Below, piece by piece: positions 35,462-36,707 of a stretch of DNA of 36,707 nt; position 1 is the stretch's first letter, and each line of letters opens with the position of its first letter. The notes below the pieces were generated by a model. That model searched no databases. It was not told where the DNA came from and worked only from the letters and a program-made list of their open reading frames with translations. The stretch covers positions 1 through 36,707 of the forward strand of contig JAISTE010000010.1 of the NCBI GenBank assembly GCA_031272825.1, read 5' to 3'. The DNA is from Propionibacteriaceae bacterium (GTDB taxonomy: Bacteria; Actinomycetota; Actinomycetes; Propionibacteriales; Propionibacteriaceae). A program made the translations under genes and the position numbers.

Positions 35462-36190
35462 ATGCTTGCGCGAATCTGGAAAGTCGTAAAGAGTTGGCAT
35501 GTGGCGAAGAGCAAGAGCGAGAATCTGTCCAGTCGGCTGAACTGGCTGCGGGCCGGGGTACTCGGGGCGAATGACGGCATCATCTCGACGGCCGGCATCG
35601 TGTTCGGCGTCGCCGGCGCCACAGCCAATTCCTTCGTGATTATGGTCTCGGGGCTGGCTTCGCTGGTTGCCGGGGCGCTGTCGATGGCCGGCGGCGAGTA
35701 CGTCTCCGTCAGTTCCCAGCGAGACACCGAGCTTTCCGCCTCGAAGCAAAAGCGCGAGGAATTCCAACGGGATCCGAAGGCCAGGCGCAAGGCGCTCGTG
35801 CAAAGCTACATCAGCAAGGGTATTCCTCCTAAGATCGCCGAAGAGGTTGTGCAGCACTACTCGGATGCGGCCGTCGAAGAACACGATCTGGAGAGCTTGG
35901 GCATCGACGTCGAGCGGCCCGTCTCGCCCTGGACTGCGGCTTTCGCCTCGCTCATCTCCTTTACCTGCGGTTCGATCATCCCGCTGCTTGTCATGACCCT
36001 AACGCCTGTCGCCTACCGGCTTACGGCGACCGTCGCGGCGGTGGTGGTCGCGCTGTTCATCACCGGCTATCTGTCCTCACGCTTCGCAAAAGTTCCCTGG
36101 GTCAAGCCCGTCATACGCAACGTGCTGGTGGGCTTCTTGACCATGAACGTGACCTATCTGGTCGGCTCCATGGTGCAGGGGCTGGCTTAG
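35462..36190 (+). CDS. VIT1/CCC1-family transporter
   Basis: This 242-aa membrane protein is of the vacuolar iron transporter type. The N-terminal LNWLRAGVLGANDGIISTAGIVFGVAGA and LVAGALSMAGGEYVSVSSQRDTE are hallmark sequences of helices 1 and 2, with the conserved Asp, Gly and Glu positions. A charged cytoplasmic metal-binding-like helical region (KARRKALVQSYISKGIPPKIAEEVVQHYSDAAVEEHDLESLGID) follows, then three further membrane helices. Family members move Fe(II) or Mn(II) across the membrane. In bacteria, export from the cytoplasm is the likely direction. The start lacks a ribosome site; TAGGCT lies 4 nt upstream. Confidence 0.9.
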   Translation: MLARIWKVVKSWHVAKSKSENLSSRLNWLRAGVLGANDGIISTAGIVFGVAGATANSFVIMVSGLASLVAGALSMAGGEYVSVSSQRDTELSASKQKREEFQRDPKARRKALVQSYISKGIPPKIAEEVVQHYSDAAVEEHDLESLGIDVERPVSPWTAAFASLISFTCGSIIPLLVMTLTPVAYRLTATVAAVVVALFITGYLSSRFAKVPWVKPVIRNVLVGFLTMNVTYLVGSMVQGLA

Positions 36191-36298
36191 GCTGCCCCGG
36201 GACGTAAGAAACACTGTGGCTGCCCGCACTTGCGGGCATAGGGGTGGCGTGGGCGGGACAAATGTGACTGACCTTTCTTGTCACAGAGATTTCCCCAT

Positions 36299-36328
36299 CT
36301 CGTCATCCCGCGCGCAGTCGCGGGATCT
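36299..36328. repeat. REP-like palindrome (ATCCCGCG/CGCGGGAT variant)
   Basis: The CCC/GGG stem variant with loop CGCAGT, in the gap between the convergent transporter and DUF4192 genes. An inverted partner lies 17 nt further on. Confidence 0.88.
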
Positions 36329-36345
36329 ATCCCCACAGCTGGACA

Positions 36346-36374
36346 AGATGCTGCAACTACGCGCAGCATGACGA
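36346..36374. repeat. REP-like palindrome, inverted (ATGCTGC/GCAGCAT variant)
   Basis: The fourth stem variant: GCT faces AGC. It pairs in opposite orientation with the unit at 36299, giving the head-to-head arrangement also seen at 2041-2115. Confidence 0.82.
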
Positions 36375-36403
36375 TGTGAGGTGCAGGCAAGCGTTACCCC
36401 TTC

Positions 36404-36707
36404 TCACGCGGCTTCCAGCCGATCGTCGGAGTGCAGCAAGCTAACCAGCTCCTCGACCAGGGTTTCTTTCAGCTCTTCCCATTGCGACGGAGGCACGGCC
36501 AGATCGCCGATCTCGTAGAGCAAACCGGCTGCCGCGCTGCCCATCTCGGTGAGCTTTTCGGCGCAGATCAGCTGCAGCACGCCATCGCCCGCCACCCATG
36601 CTGCCAGACCGGTCAGCGCCAAGGGTTCAGCCAACCCAGGCTCGGCGCGAACCGCCCGGATTAGTGCCTCAAGCGCCTCGCTGGATTCACGATCCAGAGA
36701 GTCCGCC
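36404..36707 (-). CDS. DUF4192 protein, C-terminal part (runs off the window)
   Basis: The track shows only a 76-aa ORF beginning at an internal TTG, but the frame stays open to the window edge (DSLDRESSEALEALIRAVRAEPGLAEP...). About 100 residues are visible. PLALTGLAAWVAGDGVLQLICAEKLTEMGSAAAGLLYEIGDLAVPPSQW fits the end of DUF4192 proteins of actinobacteria, where a short helical repeat region closes the protein. Function unknown. The start lies outside the window. Confidence 0.7.
   Translation of the reverse strand, partial: ADSLDRESSEALEALIRAVRAEPGLAEPLALTGLAAWVAGDGVLQLICAEKLTEMGSAAAGLLYEIGDLAVPPSQWEELKETLVEELVSLLHSDDRLEAA

Overview
The window is about 36.7 kb of moderately high-GC (roughly 60%) chromosome from a Gram-positive actinobacterium. 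The evidence is GC-rich third codon positions, frequent GTG starts, many -10 boxes (TANNNT) only 6-8 nt upstream of start codons (leaderless mRNAs), a PknB-type PASTA kinase, DUF4032 and DUF4192 proteins, and the order comEA-comEC-holA. SipW/TasA-like genes and a relatively small gene set would fit an Actinomycetaceae-like host, but the genus cannot be fixed from the sequence alone.

Region 1 (1-5150, all minus strand) holds two tandem paralogous operons. Each encodes a TasA/CalY-like exported protein with a SipW-type signal, a SipW-type signal peptidase, and a secreted RCC1-repeat propeller that also carries a SipW-type signal. All four visible gene junctions are 4-nt GTGA overlaps. The same 14-bp palindrome lies about 50 bp upstream of both operons. 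The left-hand copy is cut by the window edge in its RCC1 gene.

Region 2 (5.2-15.8 kb) is mostly housekeeping: a DedA-like membrane protein, an MsmK/UgpC-type sugar ABC ATPase, a DUF4032 protein, cysS with rlmB, a PASTA Ser/Thr kinase, an MBL hydrolase coupled to aroQ, orn, tRNA-Arg(TCT) and tRNA-His(GTG).

Region 3 (15.8-17.7 kb) is accessory. It has an unassigned stretch, a vapBC-type toxin-antitoxin pair with a leaderless antitoxin, and a membrane-anchored zinc-ribbon protein.

Region 4 (17.8-24.2 kb, minus) is a 2-oxoacid dehydrogenase operon: DeoR-family regulator, E2, E3, then a fused alpha-beta E1. A promoter upstream of the regulator carries three CTTTCGA boxes, suggesting autoregulation. 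A block of palindromic repeats separates E3 from E1, and one repeat copy is read through in frame in the E2 linker.

Region 5 (24.2-32.2 kb) contains a DUF421 protein, a Bcp-type peroxiredoxin lacking the usual second cysteine, holA, comEC, comEA and leuS.

Region 6 (32.2-36.7 kb) contains a large secreted surface protein under a cobalamin riboswitch, a divergent lower-GC pair (secreted Cys-containing protein plus an untracked 58-aa membrane ORF), a VIT/CCC1-type transporter and the C-terminal end of a DUF4192 gene.

A dispersed REP-like palindrome (arms ATCCTGCG and CGCAGGAT) occurs in intergenic gaps across the whole window. Its stems show compensatory base changes. In several places half-units have expanded into short tandem arrays.
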